Shown here: positions 1-7,045 of the stretch, in pieces
Numbering within the stretch: the first letter of the stretch is position 1
Layout: every line of letters begins with the position of its first letter
DNA from: Acidobacteriaceae bacterium
GTDB lineage: Bacteria > Acidobacteriota > Terriglobia > Terriglobales > Acidobacteriaceae
Direction: 5' to 3'
DNA: 48,358 bases
NCBI GenBank assembly: GCA_025356095.1
Contig: JANXUR010000086.1
Location: 1 to 48,358, forward strand
Program-made: the position numbers and the translations under genes
The notes under the pieces: model-generated
Seen by the model: only the letters and a program-made list of their open reading frames with translations
What the model was told of the DNA's origin: nothing
The model's database searches: none

Positions 1-2
1 AA

Positions 3-101
3 ACCGCAGGCGGGGGATGGACTCTGACATCTGGCACGAAGCTCACGGGCACCTATCAAGCAACCACGGTGTTTCCTGCATTCGCCGAAGCTGGCAGTTG
101 A
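3..101 (+). CDS. 3' end of a surface/secreted protein gene, cut by the window edge
   Basis: An open frame enters from the left edge and ends at TGA 99-101. Its last 32 residues (ending ATTVFPAFAEAGS) look like the final beta-strands of the bacterial extracellular module that normally continues '(G)(S/T)W.V..VF..D.VGN', which precedes choice-of-anchor domains. The next open frame (105-839) is in the same reading frame and begins exactly with that expected continuation (VSDVFGVDAVGN). The TGA therefore sits where Trp (TGG) would be expected. I read this piece and the next one as a single gene with a nonsense codon, a sequencing error, or less likely two separate genes. The N-terminus lies outside the window. 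Confidence 0.55.
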   Translation, partial: TAGGGWTLTSGTKLTGTYQATTVFPAFAEAGS

Positions 102-104
102 AGC

Positions 105-839
105 GTGTCCGATGTGTTCGGGGTTGACGCTGTAGGAAACCGGCACGACTACCTGCCGAGCGAGCTGCGAGCTCTCGGCTTCCCCACCACTCTTTTCAAC
201 GGCCCAGCACTCACGATCACGCCAGCCAGCCTGAGCTTTGGTACGCAGGACTTAACGACGCAATCTCCCCCACAGCTAGTCACCGTCAAGAACAGCAGTA
301 TAGTCCTTGCGGACATCAGTAGCGTAACCATTGGCGGCACCAATCCGAGCGACTTCATCAACTCAGATGGTTGTGGCACGGTTCTGGCGGCGGGTGCGAG
401 TTGCACCGCATCCATCAGCTTTCAGCCCACTGTTCGTGGAGCGCGCAATGCCACGTTGAACGTCGTCGGCGACGTGGGCAGCATTCCGCAGGTGGTCGCG
501 CTGAGCGGCACAGGCGATGCCCTGAGCGTTTCCGCTGCGTCGTTGAACTTTAGCGGCGTAGCCGTTGGCAGTTCGGCACAGCAGACGGTGACGCTGACCA
601 ATCTTGGCAACAAGTCGGTTTCCCTGGGCGCGATCAGCCTGAGCGGTAAGAACAAGAACGACTACGCCCAGTCGAACACCTGCGGCAGTAGCTTGGGTTC
701 AAAGAACACCTGCACGATCACTGTGACTTTTACGCCGGGTTTCAAGAACTCCACGCGAACGGCGTCGCTTAACATCCCCAACAGCGGAACGGGGACAAAC
801 AGTGTGCAACAGGTGAGCCTGACCGGCATGGGGCGGTAG
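105..839 (+). CDS. Choice-of-anchor D / ASH-type surface protein (C-terminal part)
   Basis: The first ~35 residues finish an extracellular beta module (VFGVDAVGN...LRALGFPTTLF). Two tandem ~100-residue choice-of-anchor D (ASPM-SPD-2-Hydin-like) immunoglobulin-fold repeats follow: ALTITPASLSFG...VVALSGTG at about 45-137 and LSVSAASLNFSG...VSLTGMG at about 138-243. Each contains a Cys pair near 'SxxCGxxLxxxxxCTxxxxFxP'. Such repeats are common in secreted or cell-surface proteins of Acidobacteria and relatives. GTG 105 is the first start codon after the in-frame TGA at 99-101, has no Shine-Dalgarno site and lies inside a conserved module, so it is probably not the original start. A strong terminator follows at 1024. 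The repeat-domain call is firm; the gene boundary is not. Confidence 0.7.
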   Translation: MSDVFGVDAVGNRHDYLPSELRALGFPTTLFNGPALTITPASLSFGTQDLTTQSPPQLVTVKNSSIVLADISSVTIGGTNPSDFINSDGCGTVLAAGASCTASISFQPTVRGARNATLNVVGDVGSIPQVVALSGTGDALSVSAASLNFSGVAVGSSAQQTVTLTNLGNKSVSLGAISLSGKNKNDYAQSNTCGSSLGSKNTCTITVTFTPGFKNSTRTASLNIPNSGTGTNSVQQVSLTGMGR

Positions 840-1023
840 CGGCTCGCAGCCCGGCTGCGGTCAGGTAGCGGGAAGGCTGGCGCGGCTGGGTCTGCCCCCT
901 TTTCGTTTGCCTCAACCGTCGCTGCAAGTCCCTTTCTTGCAAACAGTTTGCATCACTCCATGTTGTACTCAGTCACGCTCCAGTGCGCTTGGGGTTGGTT
1001 ACACCGCAAGCGAAGGTCTGAAA

Positions 1024-1055
1024 GCCGCCCGGCGCTATCCGGGCGGCATTTTCTT
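1024..1055 (+). terminator. Rho-independent terminator
   Basis: A perfect 9-bp GC stem (GCCGCCCGG 1024-1032 with CCGGGCGGC 1039-1047, loop CGCTAT) is followed by ATTTTCTT. It closes the surface-protein gene 185 nt upstream. The stretch 840-1023 between them shows no gene I can support. Confidence 0.85.
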
Positions 1056-1112
1056 GTATCGCAGCGACCCAAACTCCGGTAATCTTTTCACATCGCCAGC
1101 CGCCGTGTAGGC

Positions 1113-2135
1113 TTGCTTCAGGTAGAAGTTAGCAACTATTTCCGACTACCTGCCCCGCCGCGTAGCCGATTCAGGAATCGGCCATTGAACTCTCCTATTT
1201 GTAGTGCTTCATCTCGCTCAAATTTGCGCAACACTTCGAGTGAAACGAGCGACGCGGGGTCCTCAAGTCGCCCCAGCGGCGCGCGACAACCGAGTGAAAC
1301 GAGTACGTCCCATGCACCCGGCTTGGAGACTGCTGCTGCTGCCGCACCTGGGGTAGCCATCCCGGCCAGCTCGGGAGGTGCCGCGCCCGCCACTGGCAAC
1401 GGGCAGGTGCGAGTGATCGTTGCCGACAGCCATTGCATCTTCCGGCTCGGCATTTCGCGCATTCTGGAGCAGCACTCCGACCTTCGCGTGGTGGCTGAAG
1501 CAGAAACCTATGGCGAAACGCTGACGGCGGCGATGCAGTGGGAAGCCGAGGTACTGCTATTCGAGGCGCAGTTGATTGGCGAAGTGGCTCAGGCTGTCTC
1601 CGCGATCCTGGCCAAGGCGCCAGAATTGCGCATCGTGGTGGTAGGCGACATGGCACCTGCGGCACAGACGCTGGAGATGCTGCGCCGCGGCGCGCAGGGT
1701 GTGGTGGATCGCTCCATCGAACCAGATCTGCTGGTAAAGTGTGTTCGCTGCGTGGCGTCGGGCGAGCCCTGGCTCAGTCACCAGATTACGCACTGGATTC
1801 TGGGCGCGTATCGCAATCTGGCGGCGCATAGCGGCACCTCCAATACCCGGCTCACGCCGAAAGAAGTCTTCATCGCCAATTGCGTGGTGCAAGGCATGCG
1901 GAACAAAGACATCGCGGAACAAGCGCGGACGACCGAGCAAGTGGTTAAAAATTATCTGCGCAAAATTTTTCACAAAGTTCAGGTCTCTGACCGCATGGAA
2001 CTCGCCATGTATTTGGTAGAGCATCCCATTCAAGATGGTATTCCGCTGGATTTAGACAAGCGCGACGTAAGTGTGCGGCCCGTGGCGGCGGAACAGGCAA
2101 AGCCCAAAGCGGCAGCAGCGGCAGCTGGACGCTAG
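1113..2135 (+). CDS. LuxR-type response regulator with degenerate receiver domain
   Basis: The receiver-like domain spans about residues 99-215 (VRVIVADSHCIFRLGISRIL onward) and the LuxR helix-turn-helix about 245-305 (LTPKEVFIANCVVQGMRNKDIAE...VVKNYLRKIFHKV). The protein should be a DNA-binding transcription regulator. The receiver has lost its phosphorylation chemistry: one of the two N-terminal acidic residues remains (D105), the phospho-acceptor Asp position reads Glu (E151 in VLLFEA), and the switch Thr and the Lys are not at their usual places. This suggests a constitutive or phosphorylation-independent regulator. TTG 1113 has no convincing ribosome-binding site, and residues 1-98 are Ser/Ala/Pro-rich with an internal DNA hairpin and a direct repeat, so the true start may be as late as GTG 1407. 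No sensor kinase is adjacent. Confidence 0.8.
   Translation: MLQVEVSNYFRLPAPPRSRFRNRPLNSPICSASSRSNLRNTSSETSDAGSSSRPSGARQPSETSTSHAPGLETAAAAAPGVAIPASSGGAAPATGNGQVRVIVADSHCIFRLGISRILEQHSDLRVVAEAETYGETLTAAMQWEAEVLLFEAQLIGEVAQAVSAILAKAPELRIVVVGDMAPAAQTLEMLRRGAQGVVDRSIEPDLLVKCVRCVASGEPWLSHQITHWILGAYRNLAAHSGTSNTRLTPKEVFIANCVVQGMRNKDIAEQARTTEQVVKNYLRKIFHKVQVSDRMELAMYLVEHPIQDGIPLDLDKRDVSVRPVAAEQAKPKAAAAAAGR
1165..1303. repeat. Small hairpin and direct repeat at the 5' end of the LuxR ORF
   Basis: GCCGATTC (1165-1172) and GAATCGGC (1175-1182) form an 8-bp inverted repeat with a 2-nt centre. A 13-bp direct repeat CGAGTGAAACGAG occurs at 1237-1249 and 1291-1303. Both lie in the low-complexity part of the open frame that I suspect is untranslated leader rather than protein. 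Confidence 0.5.
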
Positions 2136-2364
2136 GAGCAGGCAGAAGGCCGGCGGCAAGTGCAAGTGCCGACTCCAGGGCGTTTGCTCGGTGCGGAACC
2201 CGTGAAGGCGCCGCCCAACAAGGAATTTGCGCGAGCATCCGCCCCGCAAATCCGCGCTGGGCATGGCGATCGCACGCCCGCAGCTTGCAGCAAGGCGCGG
2301 CAACCCATAAAATCAAGAAAGCATCTTCCTGCGGGCGTCCCTGCCCGCGCTTGCAGCTTCCCAA

Positions 2365-2454
2365 GGAGAGATGGCCGAGTGGTTTAAGGCGCACGCTTGG
2401 AAAGCGTGTGTAGGTGAAAGCCTACCGTGGGTTCGAATCCCACTCTCTCCGCCA
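2365..2454 (+). tRNA. tRNA-Ser (anticodon GGA), CCA encoded
   Basis: The acceptor stem pairs GGAGAGA (2365-2371) with TCTCTCC (2444-2450), followed by discriminator G and CCA (2452-2454). The anticodon stem is CACGC/GCGTG with loop TTGGAAA, giving anticodon GGA at 2399-2401. The long variable arm (TAGG/CCTA) and T-loop TTCGAAT are typical of serine tRNA. An integrase remnant lies about 140 nt downstream in the same orientation and a degenerate copy of positions 2426-2450 recurs at 28406, so this gene is a plausible island attachment site. The 229 nt between the LuxR gene and this tRNA show no other gene. Confidence 0.97.
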
Positions 2455-2596
2455 TTACGTCGTTCCAAGACATCCTAGGAAGTCCAATCCAACGCAATAA
2501 CACAATGAAAACAAACATTTTATCGCCTCATAGCGTCCATCGGGATGCGATGGAAGCCAGCGACTGGTGCGGGTACACTTGTGGGGTACATAAACA

Positions 2597-2806
2597 ATCA
2601 CTGGTCAACACGAATGGCACTTTCCCGGCGACCAAAACATCCGGAGGCCAATGAGCAACAACACCATCCTTAAAGCGCTGGAGCGCATGGGCTACAAGGG
2701 ACGTATGACCGGACACGGCTTCCGTGGGCTGGCTTCCACAGTTTTGCACGAGCAGGGCTGCAACCACGACCACATCGAATTGCAGTTGGCGCACGCCCCG
2801 CCGATT
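2597..2806 (+). pseudogene. Remnant of a P4-type tyrosine recombinase (integrase), C-terminal fragment
   Basis: Translation from just after a stop at 2591-2593 gives '...WHFPGDQNIRRPMSNNTI' and then residues matching the catalytic part of tRNA-targeting integrases: MSNNTILKALERMGYKG, the box-II motif TGHGFRG (HxxR), and LAHAP (box-III His region). The expected N-terminal arm-binding and core domains are missing; only about 140 nt separate this piece from the tRNA. After LAHAP the similarity stops and the C-terminal catalytic Tyr segment is absent. The frame then runs on (nominally to 2884) into the 3' end of the opposing cyclase gene. The enzyme would be inactive. The rest of 2455-2834 shows no further gene. 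Confidence 0.8.
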
Positions 2807-2834
2807 CTGCTGCGTGGGGCACACGTGCTTCCAA

Positions 2835-5201
2835 CTACTTGTGATGCAGATCGTAGATTCCAGTCCAGTTCGTGGGCGGAATGAGGTGGAATTGCATGCA
2901 GCGATCGTGCATCACCTGCGCCGGGCCATCCTCTGGGAAGTCGCGAAGCAGAGCGGCAAAACGCTCGGCGGCCAAGCGCCAGTCTTCCGCTGCATAGGCT
3001 GCCATCGCTTCCCCATAGGCGCGGATGCGGGGGGCAAAGGCTGGACTCTGGCTGGCGTCGCCGAGTAACTCGTAAATTGCCACCGCCTCGCGTTCCCGTC
3101 CCTTAACGCGGATACGGTCGAGCAAGCGGGCGGCGAACTGTTCGTGCACCAGAGTCCATGTGGCCTCAGTGATCAGAATGTGGCAGCGGTACTCCTTGTT
3201 TACGCCTTCCAGCCGCGAGGCGAGATTTACATTGTCGCCAATCACCGTCCAGGAGAGCCGCCGGTCGGAACCCATGTTGCCCACGTTCATGGTGCCGGTA
3301 TGGATGCCCACACCGATATCAAACTGCGGCTTGCCCAGACTCTTCCAGCGGGCATTGAGCTGTTCCAAGCGGCGCATCATCTCCAAGGCACTACGGCAGG
3401 CTCGTGCAGCGTGGTCTTGCTGCGGGTACGGCGATCCCCAGAAGGCCATCACGGCATCGCCAATGTACTTGTCGAGCGTACCTTGCTCCTGGAAGACGGC
3501 ATCCGTCATCTGGCTGAGATATTCGTTGAGTAACTGGACGACGGCGCAAGGTTCGAGCGTCTCAGAAATTGTAGTAAAACCCCGGATGTCGCTGAACATC
3601 ACAGTCAGCTCCCGGGACTCGCCTCCCATGCGGATATAACGCTCCGGGTCTTTTTCGATGAGGGCAATCACGTCTGGTGAAAGATATTGGCCAAAGGTCT
3701 TGCGTACTCTGCGCTTCTCGCGCTCCTCAAAAACCATGCGATAGCTGGTGACGGCGGCGTAGTTCACAATGAGGGTAGTTGCAGGAATGACGAGACTAAG
3801 CCAGCGCCCCTGAATGGCGAAAGCCCAATAGACAAAGCCGCAGAATGCAGCAAGCGTCAGCAATACGGTGGCCGTGGCAAGTAACGGCCGCAGCAAGCAA
3901 AACAGCGCGCCGAAGGCCAGTCCAAAGAGAAGGATGAGTGCGGCATCAGTCAGCTCCTCCCAGATGCCGCGGGTCAAGAAGCCTCTCCCGGCTTCGTCAC
4001 TGTGGAGCAGGTTGTCCAAAATGTTTGCGTGGACTTCCACGCCCATGTAAGTGCGCCCATGCCCTTGGTAGGGCGTGGTACGGATATCGCCGATGCCGAT
4101 GGCCGTTGCGCCGACCAAGACGATCTTGTCGCGAAAGGCGTCAGCAGGCACGGTACCTTGCAACACGTCCCACATGGAGTAGTGGGTATAAGTTTGGTAG
4201 GGGCCGACGAAATTGATGAGGGTAGTGCCGTCGCGGGAGGGGTGAAGGCTGGTGGCACCCATCTCTAGTCGCTCCAAACCGTTGGGGGCAATATAGGCCG
4301 CCACCTGCTGGTCGGGTAGCTTGTGATACTCGCGCAGCATCTCTAAGGCTAAAGAGGGAAAGAGGTAAAAGTCTTTGTCGTGATAGTAACCCAGTACTAA
4401 CAGGGCATGGCGTAGAGTGCCATCGGCGTCGGACGCGATATCGAGATATCCATAAGAAGCTGCCGCGCTAGCCAAGGGTGCAATATTCGCCTCTGTGCCA
4501 GAGGCCACGGACCCGCCGTTCGCCGTCCAGGCCTGCCCTAGATCGAAGGGAGTACCTGCATTGCCCACGGGGATCATTTGGGGAATGGCCTTGCCCCAGA
4601 CAATGTTGAAATACTCTTCCGCCCGAGCGGGATTCACTCCCTTGACGCGATCGCGATCGAGAAAAAAATGCCCTAGAAGCACGTTGCCGGAGCGCTTCAT
4701 CGCCGCAGCGAAGGCAGCGTCTTGATCGGAGCTTACTTCCAGTTCCGCGATGGTGCGGCGCGTCTCCGGCGACGCCGAAGAGCCCAGGCGGTTGCGAAGG
4801 CTAAGGAGTGCGGCGGTTGCGGAATTGGATTCCGCAGTCGGGAAAGTAACGTCAAAGCCGACTATCTTCGCACCACCGGCATGAAGCACATCCACCAGTT
4901 GCGCGTAGGACTTCCGCGGAAAGGGGTAGGAGCCAGTGTTTTGCAGGGTCTTGTCGTCAATCCCGACGATGACGATCTGTTCGTCGTGCTGGCGCTCTCC
5001 CCGCAGGGCAAAGCGCAAGTCGAGTGTGCGCTCCTCAATCTGCTGCACGAAGACGAATCCGGCGCGCTTGTTCTCCCCAATGCCAGTGAACGCGAACAGT
5101 ACCAGACCGCCCAGGGTGACGGCCAGAACCAAGCCTGCATCCACATAGCGGACGGGGACACTACCCAGCCAACGCGCGAGCTTTCTTAGCAGGTTCGCCA
5201 T
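2835..5201 (-). CDS. CHASE2-domain membrane adenylate cyclase (class III)
   Basis: Makes a cyclic nucleotide, most likely cAMP from ATP, in response to an extracytoplasmic signal. Order: short cytoplasmic tail, membrane segment about 23-42, periplasmic CHASE2 sensor about 45-405, three membrane segments about 416-487, class III cyclase domain about 528-712, and a C-terminal helical tail. Catalytic residues are complete: metal Asp D538 (FSDIRGFT) and D582 (IGDAVMAFWG), purine-specifying K578 and T652 (adenylate type), and transition-state N659 and R663 (NVNLASRLE). The FecR-domain gene ends 63 nt upstream on the same strand, a pairing often seen with CHASE2 cyclases. The product could feed the two cNMP-binding domains of the Fe-S protein at 14220-16403; that link is inference. 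Confidence 0.93.
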   Translation of the reverse strand: MANLLRKLARWLGSVPVRYVDAGLVLAVTLGGLVLFAFTGIGENKRAGFVFVQQIEERTLDLRFALRGERQHDEQIVIVGIDDKTLQNTGSYPFPRKSYAQLVDVLHAGGAKIVGFDVTFPTAESNSATAALLSLRNRLGSSASPETRRTIAELEVSSDQDAAFAAAMKRSGNVLLGHFFLDRDRVKGVNPARAEEYFNIVWGKAIPQMIPVGNAGTPFDLGQAWTANGGSVASGTEANIAPLASAAASYGYLDIASDADGTLRHALLVLGYYHDKDFYLFPSLALEMLREYHKLPDQQVAAYIAPNGLERLEMGATSLHPSRDGTTLINFVGPYQTYTHYSMWDVLQGTVPADAFRDKIVLVGATAIGIGDIRTTPYQGHGRTYMGVEVHANILDNLLHSDEAGRGFLTRGIWEELTDAALILLFGLAFGALFCLLRPLLATATVLLTLAAFCGFVYWAFAIQGRWLSLVIPATTLIVNYAAVTSYRMVFEEREKRRVRKTFGQYLSPDVIALIEKDPERYIRMGGESRELTVMFSDIRGFTTISETLEPCAVVQLLNEYLSQMTDAVFQEQGTLDKYIGDAVMAFWGSPYPQQDHAARACRSALEMMRRLEQLNARWKSLGKPQFDIGVGIHTGTMNVGNMGSDRRLSWTVIGDNVNLASRLEGVNKEYRCHILITEATWTLVHEQFAARLLDRIRVKGREREAVAIYELLGDASQSPAFAPRIRAYGEAMAAYAAEDWRLAAERFAALLRDFPEDGPAQVMHDRCMQFHLIPPTNWTGIYDLHHK

Positions 5202-5264
5202 AGGGCAAATGGGGCCGGAGCGTTTGCGAAGTGATCGGGTACCAGCCGCAGCTCCGCTGCAAGC

Positions 5265-6068
5265 CTAAGGCGTTCCCTTCCTCTGGATATTCGAGCCGCC
5301 CCGTGTCGCGACGATTCCAATCACCACACCGGCAACTGCCACCGCACCGATGGTGATCCACGTCCACTTGCCCAGATGGTGCGAAGCAGTGGCGGCAGAC
5401 GATCCAGCCGCAGACCCTGCCCCGCTGGTCTCCGTCTCCTGCATGCTGGCTGTGAGTTCAGCGGAGGATGCCGCGGCGGCGATCGAGCCTGCCGATAGAC
5501 CGCTGACCACAGCCTTCTGGCCCGCAGTAAGGCGCGTTGCCTGCGCTGCGCCGGTTGCTCCAGCTGGGCTGGATGCTGCCGCCGCCCCGGCGATCGCGGA
5601 GACCGTCACCACACCCTTATAGCAAATTACCGTGGTTTGGGAATCCACGTAACTCACGTAAAAATCGGTGCCCACCACGCCAATCACGGCATTAGGGGTT
5701 TTTACCTCGAACTTGCCGCCGGACTGCGTTACCTTTACGACTTTGCTCCGAAGCTTGCCTACGCTGAGTTCCAGTTCGGTTTGTTGGGATGCGGTTTCGT
5801 GCCGCGTTACCCGCATTTGGCTGCTGGAACCAAGACTAAGAATGGAGCCATCACTCAGGCCAGCGCGCATGCGACCGCTGGGCCCGGTGCGCAGCAGGTC
5901 ATTGGCCGCGAGTTCTTCCTTCAACTGCGCCGGCTTCTCATTGCGCGAAGCATCGGGAATGAGCGCCTGAATGTGCCCAGCAGCAGGGTCGGCTGGCGCC
6001 GCGAAGGCGGCAGGTGCTCCGGAAAGCACCGTGCATAAAACCAAAGCAACTGCTTGACGGAATCGCAT
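5265..6068 (-). CDS. FecR-domain exported protein
   Basis: Signal peptide about 1-23 (ending AFA-AP), FecR-like beta domain about 55-155 with the hallmark TPNAVIGVVGTDFYV (124-138), an Ala/Gly/Ser-rich linker, and a C-terminal membrane helix about 235-254 with a short basic tail. In classical FecR this domain lies in the periplasm and signals to a sigma factor; stand-alone versions next to CHASE2 cyclases probably act as periplasmic partners of the sensor. No FecI-type sigma factor is adjacent. The gene is first in the operon with the cyclase. A ribosome-binding site AGGGAGG lies 6 nt before the ATG and a promoter candidate lies at 6096-6122. Confidence 0.85.
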   Translation of the reverse strand: MRFRQAVALVLCTVLSGAPAAFAAPADPAAGHIQALIPDASRNEKPAQLKEELAANDLLRTGPSGRMRAGLSDGSILSLGSSSQMRVTRHETASQQTELELSVGKLRSKVVKVTQSGGKFEVKTPNAVIGVVGTDFYVSYVDSQTTVICYKGVVTVSAIAGAAAASSPAGATGAAQATRLTAGQKAVVSGLSAGSIAAAASSAELTASMQETETSGAGSAAGSSAATASHHLGKWTWITIGAVAVAGVVIGIVATRGGSNIQRKGTP

Positions 6069-6095
6069 GAGGTGCCTCCCTAAACTTCTCTTGCA

Positions 6096-6122
6096 TTCTT
6101 ACAGATAATTTCTAACTGTCAA
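6096..6122 (-). promoter_or_regulatory. Candidate sigma-70 promoter of the FecR-cyclase operon
   Basis: On the minus strand a perfect -35 TTGACA (6117-6122) lies 15 bp from TAAGAA (6096-6101), about 30 nt upstream of the FecR start. The -35 is exact; the -10 is weak and the spacing short. Confidence 0.45.
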
Positions 6123-6158
6123 TGTAATTCCAAACGCTCTTTACGCAAGTAACCGACT

Positions 6159-7037
6159 CTAGAGGCCTTCTAGAAAGGCGAAGGCAGACTTGAGCGCAGC
6201 TTCTACGCCATCCGCATGGGTGTTGTCTCCGTTGATTTCCAGTAGCAGCGGCGGAGCGAGTGGCGCACGGCGGAGCAGGTGCATGGCGGCCTTCCAGTCC
6301 ACGTCTCCCCCGCCCGGCCAGCGATGGGAGTCGCGGGTTCCGCAATTGTCGTGAACATGAGTCGAACGGATATGATGCTGCAGTTGTTGAAACTCCGCCT
6401 CCACCCCACCCGCCATGTGGGCGTGACCTACATCAAAACAAACTGCAAGTTGCGGGTGAAGGGAAAGCAAGTGCAGAAGCGCTGAGGGCGCGGATATCTG
6501 ATTGGGGATATTTTCGAGTAATAGTTGGACTCCACAACTGTCGGCTGCTGCTGCAATCCGGTGTACTGACTCCTGCGCTGCCTGCAGTTGGCCGCGGGCC
6601 AATTCGTCACCGGCCATGCCAACATGCTGCACTAGGAACTGGAAGGGAATGTACTGCGCCACCGTGAGCGCGCTTAGCACTTCATCCACGGCGCGATTGC
6701 GATCGTTAACTGCCAAAGCCGTGATGTCCACACAATACCCTCCGGCCTCGCCCCACGCGGTATCCGTATAGAGTGGCGAGTGCAGCGAATGGAGAGGCAC
6801 CCCACTGGAGGCAAACCATGCCGCGATTTCTTCCACCTGCCGTGGATCGCGATAGTCGAAGTGCTGGCGAGCGCAGAATATTTCAATGGCCTCCGCTCCG
6901 GCCCGTGCGAGCTGATCCAGCAGCGGCGGTGTGAGTTTCTGCTCCGTAAAGACGTAACTTGAGATGGCGTGCCGCATGGGTTTGATGGGTTTGATGGGTT
7001 TGATGGGTTTGATGGGTTTGATGGGTTTGATGGACAT
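6159..7037 (-). CDS. Sugar phosphate isomerase/epimerase-like TIM-barrel protein (AP-endonuclease 2 fold)
   Basis: A xylose-isomerase-like TIM barrel of normal length for the family (~270 residues of core). Metal-binding type motifs appear in order: EIFCARQH, LHSLHSP, LVQHVG, LLLENIPN, VCFDVGHAHM, THVHDNCG and LLLEINGD, with His/Glu/Asp at the usual strand ends. The substrate cannot be told from sequence. From ATG 7037 the protein starts with M-S followed by six copies of I-K-P, encoded by a 9-bp tandem repeat. The conserved core starts at the internal ATG 6977 (MRHAISSYVF), so either start is possible; neither has a clear Shine-Dalgarno site. The gene begins 8 nt after the stop of the K+ channel gene and is probably co-transcribed. 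Confidence 0.8.
   Translation of the reverse strand: MSIKPIKPIKPIKPIKPIKPMRHAISSYVFTEQKLTPPLLDQLARAGAEAIEIFCARQHFDYRDPRQVEEIAAWFASSGVPLHSLHSPLYTDTAWGEAGGYCVDITALAVNDRNRAVDEVLSALTVAQYIPFQFLVQHVGMAGDELARGQLQAAQESVHRIAAAADSCGVQLLLENIPNQISAPSALLHLLSLHPQLAVCFDVGHAHMAGGVEAEFQQLQHHIRSTHVHDNCGTRDSHRWPGGGDVDWKAAMHLLRRAPLAPPLLLEINGDNTHADGVEAALKSAFAFLEGL
6976..7029. repeat. Six perfect copies of a 9-bp tandem repeat (ATGGGTTTG on +)
   Basis: Copies run 6976-6984, 6985-6993, 6994-7002, 7003-7011, 7012-7020 and 7021-7029, followed by a partial ATGG. On the coding strand the unit is CAAACCCAT, read as the tripeptide I-K-P. Copy-number change would keep frame but alter the N-terminus by three residues, or move the 5' end relative to the internal ATG at 6977. 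Perfect identity suggests a recent or actively slipping repeat. Confidence 0.95.
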
Positions 7038-7045
7038 GTGCGGGC

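Noticed and set aside
99-101. TGA read as Trp or selenocysteine
   Set aside because: TGA is used as a normal stop by several genes here (for example 14221-14223, 27012-27014, 47697-47699), and the family expects Trp, not Sec, at this place; a point mutation or base error is simpler.
907-1110. Open frame of 67 codons before the LuxR gene
   Set aside because: It starts with TTG without a ribosome-binding site, runs through the terminator hairpin at 1024-1055 and has no recognisable protein features.
2155-2387. Small ORF between the LuxR gene and the tRNA
   Set aside because: It overlaps the tRNA 5' half, has no ribosome-binding site and shows no domain.
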